Shown: positions 34,701-46,862 of the stretch, in pieces
Layout of the letters: every line of letters begins with the position of its first letter
Position numbering within the stretch: position 1 is the first letter of the stretch
Assembly: GCA_016508695.1 (NCBI GenBank)
Contig: VNKQ01000002.1
Location: 2,418,001-2,482,000, forward strand
Direction of reading: 5' to 3'
Length of the DNA stretch: 64,000 nucleotides
Source of the DNA: Hyphodiscus hymeniophilus
Lineage: Eukaryota > Ascomycota > Leotiomycetes > Helotiales > Hyphodiscaceae
Position numbers and translations under genes: made by a program
Notes under the pieces: generated by a model
Told to the model about the DNA's origin: nothing
What the model saw: the letters and a program-made list of their open reading frames with translations, nothing else
Database searches by the model: none

Positions 34701-37700
34701 AGTCTTCTTGGTTATTTGAGTTGATGATCGCGAATTCGCTGGCTTTGAACAATGTATCCTGCATATCAATACTCATTAACAGAAGGTGCGAAAGCTCGAC
34801 GACATGCACCGGGCTGAGACCTCCTTTTCGGAGAAAGTTTGTCCAGTCTTTCTTTGTATTTTTGTCGTAGATGCGATATTTGAAGTCGTAAGGGAGCAGG
34901 TTCTCCAGTTCGATCGGGGCTGAAAGTGATATTCTCATATATGGATAAATACTAATAATTAAATTAGACCTGGCTAGAATGGATGTATGGGTCTTACCTG
35001 GTAAGAGGATTGGTTCTATCGAAGTTGGCGTTCATCTGAAAGTAGAAGGACGGACTTTGCTTATCGCTCTCGCCATTGCATGTCATAGTTCTCGTAGGTC
35101 GTTTCAGGAGATCCCTCCACCATAGAGACTCGTTTGACCATGCGTAACCGAAGCCTTGATCTGGTCGCACTAGTAATTGCTTCACGAAAGCAGCTCCCAC
35201 AGGTGCTGGTCGACTTTCTCCGGGCGCGATCTTCTCGATCTTCAGTAGATGGCCTTCTTGAGCATCAAAAACGCCCAGTTCGACAGGAATCTGAGTTTTG
35301 TTCTCAACCAAAAGCGGAGATCGGAACGTGATCTCTTTGACATTGTCGGATCCAAGAGTGACTTCGACTAAAAGACGATGGAGAATCTGGTCCTTCCGAG
35401 GCCGAAGACTGTAGATCGCTTCTCCTTCACGATTTACGGGGATTTTATTGACGCTATCAAAACCGCTGCCCTCGAGTCTGATACCGACGATGCAGTCGTT
35501 GTTTTCAGGGGACAGATTCTCACGCATCTTTTCCCAATCCTCAAATCGCCATGGAGCCTCCTCGCCGTCTTCGAGCTTAGCTGCCATTGGATTCTCTTCT
35601 CCAGGAATGTCAGCCCATACGTTGACTTCAAATCCTGTATAGTTTCTAATTCTATACGGCGCGTCTGCTCCACGCGGCTTGGAGAGTACATCCTCCTCTT
35701 GTGTTAAGAATTGAGCAGATTTTGAGGCCAGGGCAATGGTGGTAGAAGTGACTGTGAGCTCAAGCATCTTCTTCGAAGTCAAATCAATCGACATGGAATC
35801 TGGGTTGGTGTCTTTTGCGACTTGCAAGCCCAGTTGCCAGGGTTCAATAAGAGGTTCCCATGCCGACTTAGAGAAATTGAATACGTTGACGAACATATCG
35901 ATGCTGGTATCGGCTTTCAAATTGCTTGTCCAATCATTTGCGGTCGTCGTGAATGATTTGATGCTAAGATCAAAGATCGGCAGCTCATGAAGATCGCCAA
36001 TGAGGATGACTCTGAAGCCATCTAGTGTGGCCGTAAGCTCCTCATGCTTCCGGATGACGGGCTTCTGCGAACCCTGGTTGTTCAAGCGGCCGGGCGCAAC
36101 AGTCGTAGCTCTGGTCTTCTTTGCAACGGTCGAGCCGTGCTTTCCACTGGCTGAACGTCGTTTGAGGCTTCCTGAACCTGTCCTCAGGTGCTTGGCTTTC
36201 TCACTTGATGCATTAGGCTTCTCGTCATCATCACGGCCAGAAAGCTCAGATGCCTTGCTGATGATTTGAAGAGCTAAGAGAATATCGCGAAGCGATAAGC
36301 GTAATACAAGGGGTTCGATGTCGATGTGAATGCTCGTCGCATTAGCTTGAGAGCTATCCAACGACATCTGTAAGGAGAAATCATCCAGAATACGAAGGCG
36401 AGTGTCTTCGAAGCGGTCCATTCTGCAAAGGAACATCCCCATTCTCGACACTTGCAGAGTGAGTGCGTGTTGTTGCGAAATGAGAATCTCCTTCGTCCCA
36501 TTACAATGGCTTCGGAGCTAGAGCTCAGAGGATTTGCAATCAAAATGATTTGGGCATCGACAATGTTGACTCTGAATGCAATGCTCATGGCTGAGCTCTC
36601 TGACTGGGCAGGGTCACTGCTATCTGTTGTTACGAGAGTCCTCGACTGACTTAGCGTTGGTTTTGATGTATCATTTCTCAGCGAGTCGACATCAGAATTA
36701 TCTCCTGACTCCGCGACACTTTCATCGTCCTCTGGTATTAAGGGTTCATCGACTGCAAGCCCACCAGTGACGAATGCCTGAACTGCGAAGAGGTAGTCGA
36801 GAGCGAATATGACACGGGGACTGTCAACTGCAACGATGGCAATCAAGTTCCGTTCCGCTCCTCCTGATATCGTCACACTAGCCATGAATTGTTGCACATC
36901 CTTGTTGGAGGATGTCATTATTTTCCTGAACTTATTCGTCTCCCGAGTTCTGCTGTCCTGAATTGTAAAAGACTGGATCAAAAGCTCGGATTCCAGTGAC
37001 CCGTCAGTCATCATACGAAGCTTGAGCTTGGTGTCATCCAGAGAGAATTTGGACAAGCTAGCTGCCTCGAGATCTCCGACAGGTTCATCCTCTTTCGCCA
37101 AGATCAATTCGAGACCAATGGTGTGTATATGGAATGCTAGATCGAGCTTAGACCAACTGCTTGAGTCAACGCCTAGCTCTGGACCAAGATCCACGAGTGC
37201 ATTGTTGTCAGACTCTTCTTCTTTAGATGGCTTGGGCGCAATAGCTTTTGCCTTCTCCCGAGTGTCTCTGGAAACCTCTTCTATGGCTTGCTGCTCACCC
37301 TCATCTGGGTTGACGGCAAAAGCTGCAGGAACCGACTTTGCGAGCTCCAACAAGAACTTGAGTTGGGTTTGAGTAATACGGAGATTGAAGTCTGTCATAT
37401 TGCCTTCGATTTCCATGTCGGGTCTCTTGTGACCTTCAACATGCTCCGCATAAGTTATCTGGAAGCCAATATCAACCTTATCGATCAGCTCCAGCTCTTC
37501 TGACTGGTCATCAGAAAAATAGAAGTCAGAAGTCAAGCGAACGTTCCTGATGCCCGCAGAAAGCTTCATTGCAACTGGAGCATCCTTGGAATCATCCAAC
37601 GGCACAAACTTGTTCTCAGCATATATCTCTCCTAGATATGCAGTAATTAAGTCTCGCTTAGGGTGACCGGCAACCATAACTCTAGGGAACACCACGATTG

Positions 37701-40700
37701 GCGTCTTAATGTTGATATCGAACTTCACCCTGCCAGCGTTCTGAATTTGGGATGCCTGGTCTGCAGCAGCCTGTCTGGCAGCATTGAAGATGGCTTGCAT
37801 TTTACCGAACTTGACCAGGAAGTCAATGATCTTGCGAAAAGGCTCCTCTAAGAAATTCAATCTAATGGAGCCAGCACGTAGGAAGATCGAGGAGTCATAT
37901 CCAGGGTAGCCCTCACCACTTTCGGAATCAAAAGTTTCGTACCGGAAATCCGCCAGGTCATCTCCTTGGATCGTGATCAGCTTTCGCAAGTTTGAATCTG
38001 GAGACGCTCCTTGATTGATATCGTCAAGTAAGGACAAATCGCCCAGTTTGGCTCCGATCCGCAGCGCCTTACCCAGAATGAAAATGCCAACATCCGCCGA
38101 GTTCAGAGATAGCGTGGCTAGTCGGATTCCATCATTGTTGAGAATGAGTCGGATACTTTTCAAGTTGACCTTGATGCGAATCGAGCCTGCATCAGCAGGT
38201 TTGGGATTCTGAATGTCTGGAACATCCCGACTTTCACTGTCAATGAGATGATCGTCCGAAGGGGTATCGCTTGGTACTTCAGAATTATCGTTTGCAAAGG
38301 TTACCAAAATGAAGTCGAGGAGAGTGAGTAATGTCTTCCTCGTTACAATCAGATTGATGGTGGAAATGTCAACATCAATGTTAAGTTCAACTCCCTCATA
38401 TTTCGGCATCAACTCCGGCGAGTCTCGGTTGACCTTGACCAGCTTGACCGAAATAAGGTCCTTTCTGTCGTCAGAATCTGCGTCAACGTCTCCAGAGGAA
38501 ATTATGGATTTGAATTCAGCCGATGGATTTTCCACATAATCGTCCATGACCATAGATTCCAAAGAGGTCTCAATTACCAAATCAAATGGTCTTATAACGA
38601 GATTGAACCCAAAGTTTTCAGCTACCAGTTCTACCAGCAGTTGGTCTGGCTTTCGACCTTCTGGGTCACTCCTGAAAAGTGATCCTTGGAGGCGATCAAC
38701 CTCAAACTTAAGCTCAAAGTTTCGCTGCTGGACTTTCAGGTCCTCATTTGCAGTGACATTGGGAGCATCTTGAAATTCAGCATCGTCGTCTTCATCATCC
38801 GAATCATTTTGTAAGATGACGGCCTCCTGAGTTGCAAATTGGAATGATGCAGATTGTGGGCGGTCGCGCTTGGTGACGGACTTTCCAGAAACAGTACTTT
38901 GTGTACGAGGGCGAGACACCGCCGTTCCATTGTTGCCTGGTGCAGGCACTTCCTTAGGATCGTCTTCATCTAGATGTGGTATAGCAACGTCAATGATCTT
39001 CATCAAAGTCTTGTACTTCTTGTCCGACGCCGACACATGTAGAATCGGCAGGTGACCTGAGATTCGGACCTTGGTGAGATTCGGAGCCTTTGGAATGATG
39101 GAAGTCTGCACCACGAAGTCGACATTGATCTTTTCAACGATGTGCATTGATTGCGAATCGTCTCTTTCGGCCAGTTGATTTTTGGTTTCTTCAATAGATG
39201 GACCAATCAACACTTGCGTAGATGACAGCTTAACCAGGAATTTGTCATACATGAGTGATTCCAACCGCTTGTAATCATCATCTGTGTATGCCTGTCGTTG
39301 CTTGGACTGGACATCTTTTAAGGTGTCTTTGTCTACAAGTTCGCTATTCACACTGATATGACCGGCATCGAGGATCAAACACATCGTTTTCTTGCTCGTG
39401 ATGTTTTCTGGTACGATGATTAAAGGCGCCTGTAGATCCAACTTCGCGTTGAGAGTTTTGTGTTCTTCCAAAGCAAACTCGAGACCAGCTCTGGTCTGTT
39501 GTCGAAACCCTTCCACAGTTGCACCGGCGCTTTCCATGAGAGCACTAACAGATTCCATATGCCGTTCTGGAGGTTTAAAGAACTGTATGATGCCCACAAG
39601 GAAATGCGGGTTCCAGATGATCTCCAAAGGCTTGAGCTTGCCCGTCAATGCCAAATCACTCGCTCCATCCAAAGGGTTCTTCTCAAACTGAAATTGGAAG
39701 AATGGGTCTCGCAATTCAGCTTCACTGGAGTCACTTGCACCGTCGAGTTGCAATTTCAAAGCTGGAGTGTCCGGTGCATCTTTGACACGGACGATTTGAG
39801 GGAATAAACTCTCCGGCGTAGTTCCATCATTTACTCTCAGCCCACCAAGGCTTACATCCGCTAAGAATGAATCAGGTCGTTGAAGGAATTTCGCTCGGAA
39901 TGAATCGAAGTATAAGCTAAGGACTTCAACAACCTTGTCGTGAGGATCGCGCTTTAGGGTGAAGCTGCCGGTGTTGAGTGACGCATCGATCTGCATCTTG
40001 ATGGTCTCTTTGGGTTCATCCACTGCTTCAGCAAGAGCAGTCTTTTCATCCCAATCAATCGCATCATACAGCTCCTTCCGTTGCTCCTCTGACATTGTCG
40101 TTTCGGGATCCACTTCCTCTTCTTTAGGCTTTGAGCCCCATGCCCAAGCTACCCAGCCCTGCTTTGGCTTCGCCGTTTCTGATTTCTTTACCCCGATATT
40201 TTCTTTCTTTAGTTGATTTCTCGCCAATGACCTCCAGAAGCGCATGTCTTCATAATTGAGTTTCCATTCGAGCTCATCAAACTCCGTGGTCTCGTCAGCC
40301 GTTAGTTGATCCGGCACCTTCTTCTTCTTCTTGAAGAGTTCGATGTACCGTACCCTGTCGTCTCGGCGTTCTTTGAAGAAATCCCAAGACCAGCGACGGT
40401 TGCGATCATGGATCTTACTTAGAATTGCATTACCAGCAAATTTAAGCCAAGCCTTCGGATCTTCCTTAGGCGTCACACCCTTCGGTTGCAATTTCTTATA
40501 CTCCTGGTGGCGGATAAAGTAGTGGAAAAGATCGACCATCATCAGGGCATCTCGGTATTGATCGTCGTCTAAAACCAGACCAATTTCATCGAAAATCAGT
40601 CCAGCTTTGAGGTGTGGCCGATCAGTCTTGCCAGACTTGTCAATCTCGATCTTTGCCTGCCCAGTCACGGGCTTCAAAATGAATTGATGATTGGCAGTAT

Positions 40701-41469
40701 CTGGATCATCGGTCCTCACAATCATTTGCTTGAATTTCTCGAGCATTTCATTGTGCGAAACGACAGTCGCATCCGGCACTTCTGCCTCTCTGCCAGTTCC
40801 CAACAGTTGTGTGTCCGTATTCCAATAGACAGCCAAGGCACCCAGCGTGGCAAGCTTATGTGTAGGTCCCTTGGAATCTTGTATGTATGTTGGCTTCCAC
40901 TCCCCATCCGTACTAACTGCGCTAAATTCCTCGAGGGTTACGCCCAGCGCAAAAGAATGCCCAGGAGCAGATATGGAATCTTCGTAGCGAACATGAATGT
41001 TCTTGACGGTTATTTGAAGGTTGTCGACAATTTTCGTGACCAAACTATCCGTAAAACTCTCGTTCTTCTTCTGCTCTTCCTGGCTCATGCCCTCCTGATT
41101 GCGATCCTTCAGCATCTCCGCACTGTCAAGCTTTTCAATCTTGACTGCCTGCTTCCGACGCTCCTCTTCTTCCTCGTCATACTCAGCATCCTCTTTCGGT
41201 GCGGCCAAGACAAAAACGTCCTCTATGAAGATCTGCACAGGCGATCCTCGCAGATTTGACCAGGGAATCTTCAGTGTCAGCTGTCCAAGGTGTCCCTCCA
41301 CCACATTTATAGGAAGCTTTAACTGGTCGAGAGCTTCGCGCCGAAGTTCCAGATCTCGTAGCTTCACGTCTCCCGACCAGATTCCAACATTTAGCTGTTT
41401 AGGATCAAAATTTCTTATGTACATGCCCAAGAAGCGGTTGAGCAGCGATGCAACGAGTCCTTCCAACAT
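31795..41469 (-). CDS. VPS13: VPS13 bridge-like lipid transfer protein (one-base frame break)
   Basis: About 9.7 kb, two exons (41469-34998 and 34951-31795) around a 46-bp intron, about 3,209 aa if the frame is continuous, the usual length. The N-terminus is the chorein domain (first about 120 residues, Met-Leu-Glu-Gly start, Pro-Trp-x-x-Leu). The extended lipid-groove repeats follow, with a Ser/Asp-rich loop near residue 860. Then come the SHR-BD/VAB region (Ser-Ala-Pro-Ile-Glu-Leu-Glu-Asn-Leu-Leu-Pro-Tyr) and the C-terminal ATG2-C/PH-like parts. It moves phospholipids at organelle contact sites (mitochondria, vacuole, ER, prospore membrane). Near 36497 (minus-strand ATGGGACG) the frame breaks by one missing base; sequence on both sides is conserved VPS13. 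Confidence 0.95.
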
Positions 41470-42147
41470 GTCGCGTTTGTGTTGCCTTCACCCTGGCAGG
41501 GAACTGTCAGACTTTGTGAGAGGTCGTCGTCATCCGTATTCGTGTTTTCGTTCGAACTTATGTGTTGATATCGTGGCATATATTTCGTATCGCTCGTAAA
41601 GGTAGTAGTTGTCAAAGACTTCAGAGCATGTCGTGCATTTGTGGAGTGACGGCTGTAAATGGGGCCTCTCCCTGAAAGTTCCTTCCCCGCTGTCTTGGCT
41701 GTGAACCTGAAAGTGGAAGCTATCAAGAAGCTTATCAAACTGATGATGCGGGGAAAAGACTGATCCAATTAATAGTTGACTTATTGAGGACTATCAAAAA
41801 TCCTTAAGGTCAAAAGCTTCTGCCTATCCAAAATACGTAGTGTGTCAATATTGGTGAAATGCCATGTTTTCTTGGGCAACGCTAGTGAGTGGGCGTAACG
41901 ACGTCACTCCTTAGCAGGCTGAACTTGCTACTTTGGGGTTGGATCACAACATCTCCTTGTTGGACGACTCTGCGAAATCAGAGCCTTCTCTTGTAATTTA
42001 CCTTCTTTTCGCTGTTCGATTTGCCTCGTATTTACTCCCTCAAGTGCCATCTGTCATTTCAATACAATCAATTGGCATCTTCGTCTTTCAATTGATTTCT
42101 TGGTTGGATTGCGGGGAAGTTCCCAATAAACAGCTATCACCAACACA
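41470..42147. promoter_or_regulatory. divergent promoter, VPS13 / DUF3429 gene
   Basis: 678 bp shared upstream region. No TATA box stands out, as is common for housekeeping genes. A short pyrimidine-rich tract precedes the DUF3429 ATG, with CACAATG context. Confidence 0.45.
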
Positions 42148-43342
42148 ATGCTTCGCACGACAGCCACCCGAACACTGCTAAAGGGCTTCTCGAGAGTCCC
42201 TACTGCAAGGTCAAGCTACAATACAGCTTCCACCAAACTTGGCAATGCTACTCCCCTCTGCAAATTGAACAACAGGCGCCCTCAAATCCTCTCGCTCTCT
42301 CGACCGACGATCTCCTCTCTGCTCTACGCCACGAAACACCCGGGTCCATACGATCCACTGGATCCTAAAGAGGCGAAGAAAGTGTTAGATTCGAAGATCG
42401 AACCACATCCAGATGATGTCTCGGCTGGCTCCAGTGTGCGCCATGTTTTCGAAGAGAGTCAGGCAGAGAAGAAGGACGGGGACGAAATGTTAGGTGGCAT
42501 AAAAGCGGATCTCGAAACGATCAAAGACACATTTGCTCTGACTGAAGTTCCTAGAGAGTCGTTGTATATTGGAGCGGCTGGTGTCATCCCATATGCTGCT
42601 ACCTCTCTATCAACTGTATACCTTGCATGGGATATCAACCATGCTGCAGTAAGTGGTGGCCAGGGTATCATGTTCAGCCCAGAGACTGCGCATCAACTGC
42701 TTGACTTGATCACTCCAATCCAGATTGGATATGGTGCAGTCGTACGTATCTGAAAACCTCTAGACGTACCTTACAAGAGCTAAAATAATGCAGATTATCT
42801 CATTCCTCGGAGCAATCCATTGGGGCTTGGAATATGCTGGATATGGAGGATACCACAGCTATCGTCGATACATGTACGGAGTTATTGCACCAGCAGTAGC
42901 GTGGCCCACGATTTTTATGCCCGTCGAATACGCCTTGATCACACAATTCCTAGCCTTCAACTTCCTCTACTTTGCAGATGCACGGGCGACCGTTCGAGGC
43001 TGGTTTCCACCGTGGTATTCCACATACCGATTTGTGCTTACCTTCTTCGTTGGCGCTTCAATCGTGATCAGTTTGGTTGGACGAGGACAGATTGTGAGAC
43101 ATAACCATGAGACAATGAAGAACCCTGTGGATTACATCAAGGGCGATCGAGATGCTCAATGGGAAGCTCTTGAGCGGGAGGAAAAGGAGAGGCGTACAAA
43201 ATTGGCTGAGGAAGAAGAGGATGAAGAGAAAGCTGGCGACGATGAAGCAAAGGAGACTGAGGAGGACGATTCCGAGGCTGGGGGCGAGGACGCTGGAGAT
43301 GACGGAAAAGAAGACAAGAAAGATGTCAAGGAGAAGAAGTAA
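42148..43342 (+). CDS. DUF3429 (TMEM69-like) mitochondrial inner-membrane protein
   Basis: Two exons: 42148-42741 and 42794-43342, giving 380 aa. The first about 70 residues are Arg/Ser/Thr-rich without acidic residues, a typical mitochondrial presequence. The DUF3429 domain follows with about five membrane segments between residues 155 and 315 (Ala-Ala-Gly-Val-Ile-Pro-Tyr start; Gly-Ala-Ile-His-Trp-Gly-Leu-Glu, conserved in the family). The last 65 residues are an extremely charged Glu/Asp/Lys tail. The molecular role of the family is not established; location in the mitochondrial inner membrane is inferred from presequence and family. Confidence 0.9.
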
Positions 43343-45204
43343 AGATCAAGGTATACTTTGCTACACAGTGAGAGGTTTGGTACTATTCGATGTCAAAGCT
43401 GAGGACATATCATTTACACTGGGCTTTGCGAAGAAGATGAAAGGATGGTAATGAAGTCGTGACCCACCTGGTCAATAAGGGAACGTCACTGAAGGCTGGT
43501 TCTGGTGACTTTAAGGACTTTGTAAATTTTGACTCCGAACATTGCATTGTATCTTTTTGCTCCTGCACTGGCTAAGGAAATTTTTTGCATTATCACAGTA
43601 CGAGCACTCGAGTGCCTCGAAGAGAATCGAGAACGATACCCAAGTAGTGCTTGGTCATCAAAGATTTCGACTACAAACCCTTTTACACCCTCAAGCGTAT
43701 GTTTCACACCTCACAAACTTCCAGGCGTTCTTCGATGCTTTTGGAAGTACAGCCTACAGGACTCCAAGCTTTTTCGCTCGAGACCCAATTTCTCTTAAGT
43801 GTACCGGACTACGTCCGTGTCTTGTGCCAACCGGTCTCGATCACTTTTACCCCAGCGTTCGAGACTCACTATTCAACCATTCTCAGAATGACTTCGTCAA
43901 AGCCCCTGACCTTCTCCGTTATGCGGACTCAACACTACAGGGTTGGAATTCAGAAGAGTATTTTTGGGAAGTCCTTATAAGTATCACCTTGTTACCCAGA
44001 GTGGGCACGGTGCACATATCAATCATTCAAAATACTCTTTCATCCGATCTTGGCCCCTTCCCATACAAGTCTCGGTGCTTTCCTTCTGAGTTGTTATTCC
44101 AGGCTTCGCACTGCGATGTTCTCAACAGGGCGGTGGGCTCAAGCGGATTCTATCAGACTATGCTCGAGGCCGCAAGGTGCACCGCAAATTTAAGCTTTCT
44201 CTCAAAAGAGGCCCTGTCAAGAAAAGACGCTGTCCTTGGCGTGCGGGGCTTACTGGTACATGTAGGCAAAAAATATTCTCAATTTCTTGTTGCATGTCGC
44301 AGGCAATTCTACCGTCACCATGGGTCTGGATCATGCTCTTTCAGTCGTCTACATCCAATCGTTCCTGTTCTCCTGGACCTTGTGGCTAATCGTTCGCTCA
44401 GCTACTACCCCTAAGAACTCTTCCAGGGTTTTGTTCCACACTTGACACATACTTGTTTGATCAATCCCGCTCAACTCCGGTCAAGACGACCTAGTCTGAA
44501 GTCATTTTCTTCTTTAGAAACACCACCACCAGCCTACTCATAGCCCGAAACGCCTTTTACATTACCAAACTCCAAACTTTCGGTCCAGCTTCTGATACTT
44601 TTTCATCAATATTGGGTTCGCTTTCAGAGATGAAGGGGGTCGACGTCAGCAGGTCAATGCCATCAACCCCTTCGGAGACTGCGGCTGCGGTCCAGCAGCT
44701 TCTTACTCCGCTTTATGATACGGAGTATGACGAGTACTCTTTATTCTGCACAGTGATCACCGCCTCTGGAAGTAATCATGCCAATGCCTGAGTCATCCGG
44801 GATCTGGAAGGCAGTGCGCGTAAAAGTACTTACTGAACAAAGCCGCGCGCATACGTGTACGCATACGGCCTCACGTTGTGATTGAAGGGGTCTCAAGACC
44901 CAAAGGCTCAAGTCGCACGCATTTCCGTGAGAAAGGGTTCATGGTTAAGGGCTTGGGCGGTTGAGTTTGTGTGGACGACGGACTTTTCATTCTGGGTATA
45001 GACTTGTAAATGAATCTCGCTCAATACTCCCATGCAAGCTTTGTGCAATCCCAACGCCGGCGCTAATACGTGACAAGTCGACGAAATAAGTATTTTATCG
45101 TTCTTGGAAATGTGCAATTTGACCCAACTCCGGCTTCCTAGCCCTCCCTATGCCATGCCCGCGTCCAAGCCAAATTCCCTGTTCAAATTGCTCGACGTCA
45201 TACC
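43343..45204. other. 1.9-kb region with gene-like but unresolved frames
   Basis: One long plus-strand frame (about 43545-44414, about 290 codons) has no ATG near its head; neighbouring frames also show protein-like pieces. A separate plus-strand frame about 44514-44789 reads as a plausible terminal exon after a CTTCTTTAG acceptor. They might be exons of one unrecognised gene (F-box-like leucine patterns, weak) or a decaying gene. No family is recognised. Confidence 0.35.
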
Positions 45205-45679
45205 TCAATGTGGCACCCTTGCAGCATCAATCTGCGCCTTCAACTCCTCGTTCAAAAGATCTAAACACAGTTTAGAAGCTACAAATTGTTAGGTTTTACC
45301 CTCATTTACCACAGACCTGAGGAATAAACTCACGGATTGGTGGATCCTCCCCTCGTTCCAAAGCTTCCACGGCAGCTTCCAACCGCGCACTCCTGTAGCA
45401 ATGGAATTCTCTCTGCATCCTCAACATCCTTTGCCACCTCTTCACATCGTTCTCGTCTGCCACATCGCTTGGCACAGGCGTCACAAATGGTGTCGAAACT
45501 CGAGACTGGAATAGCTCGACGAAGCCATCTAGACTTGGGGGTAAGGGCGCAGGACTCGAGCTGTTGTTTCGCGAGATCATGCGACGGTGGTGAATCGTTC
45601 TTCTTGATGAACTCTGAGACGTAGAGGAAGTGGTTGAATCGTAGGAGGATTCGCGGCTGTAGCCTTGTCTTGATGGCAT
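45205..45679 (-). CDS. small uncharacterised Ser-rich protein
   Basis: Two exons: 45679-45334 and 45278-45205, giving 139 aa. The first exon codes for a Ser/Arg-rich disordered start (about 45 aa), then a helical region with Trp-Gln-Arg-Met-Leu-Arg-Met-Gln-Arg-Glu-Phe-His. The exon could be read on to a nearby stop, but a consensus intron (GTGAGT donor, CCTAAC branch, TTTGTAG acceptor, 55 bp) leads to a second exon with a regular amphipathic helix, giving a better ending. No known domain; the length and helix-rich C-terminal half suggest a fungal-specific protein. It is upstream of and divergent from the Zn2Cys6 gene at 46863. Confidence 0.6.
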
Positions 45680-46862
45680 GATGATAGACGTAGGGGTGCA
45701 CGTGATGGCTGGTTTCGCGAATTTCAGAAAGGAGGGTAAGCGAGGTGAGTGTATGAAACCGTCTTTGGAATTTGAGAATGAGAACAAAATCAACATTATC
45801 TCTTCGGAAAAGGACGAAGAGAATAGAGATAGATATTCGGGAAAATAACAGGGGACTGAATGAGTCATGGCAGTGCGGCTTCCTTTTAAACCTCTACGAA
45901 GAGGAGTGACGAGATTGACCGACATTTCCGGGGCTGCGAGCGCTTGCTTAGTCGAGTCCGCGTGCTACCGCAGGCTCGATTTGGGTGACTGTCATTACGG
46001 TATTCTGACTAGCCAGGTAAGTGTAATGCTGTTGCATGACCTTGCTTGTCTGTGGTGTGATGTGATTGATGTGCCGTTCGGCAATTGGGTCAGTCGGCAC
46101 GTAGAGCCAATGGACTGGAGGTCGATGGAGAACGTTTGCGGCGATGGACAGCGGGTCTACCGTGGTCTATCAGATGCAAATAGATGGAGATTTGGAATCG
46201 ATCTTTCCTCGGTGGCCATGGGCAACCGCACCTTTTTTCGTGGATGTTTGATTGACAGAGGTTGCACTGGATAAGGCAATATCTCGTTGGGGTTGTCAGA
46301 TGATGTGTCAGCTGGGTTGCCTTTTCCAAAGTAGATATTATGAGGTCTCACCGTGATCTCTCTCCCAAGACCCGTGCGGAGTACATGTGTATTCCACTGT
46401 TTGGTGTGTTGTGTTGGCGACAGTGGTGCCACTTTCTGCGCAAATCTAGATTTGTGGCTTGATGATCGTTGACGAGGAGAGTTAGGATGGTACAGTAAGT
46501 TCCAGTAATAAGTTGCCTGCATATGTCGGCGACTCGGGGTGTGTCGGTGCGGTGATCTAAGATCTGCAATGCAGTCGCTTACGAGTCCAGCCAGAACCAC
46601 AGTCATCCTACACGACACCCGCAGTCACCTATCACAGCATCGTAAAGGCTAATGATACCTGGGCAAAGTATGCCAGTCTGCTGAGAGAATTCATAGGGGC
46701 TTAAGACTGTTGGTAGACCCGTTGCGGAGGGTCGCGCACAGTTTACAAGCTGGCCAATGCCGAGACCTACCCCTCACAACTGTAAGTAAAAGTGCATGTC
46801 CCAGTGGTTTGGCTTGCGAGGCTTAGTATCTACCTACCCTTCGTGCTCGTACACTGACATCG
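45680..46862. promoter_or_regulatory. divergent upstream region, no gene supported
   Basis: 1.2 kb between the small Ser-rich gene and the second Zn2Cys6 gene. Short frames occur on both strands without protein character. No repeat array noted. Confidence 0.4.

Noticed and set aside
36490..36505. Programmed ribosomal frameshift in VPS13
   Set aside because: No X-XXY-YYZ slippery heptamer or obvious downstream structure; a missing base next to GGG is the simpler explanation.
31795..41469. Many plus-strand frames of 60-215 codons opposite VPS13
   Set aside because: They are antisense shadows of a conserved coding sequence; none has domain-like composition or splice signals of its own.
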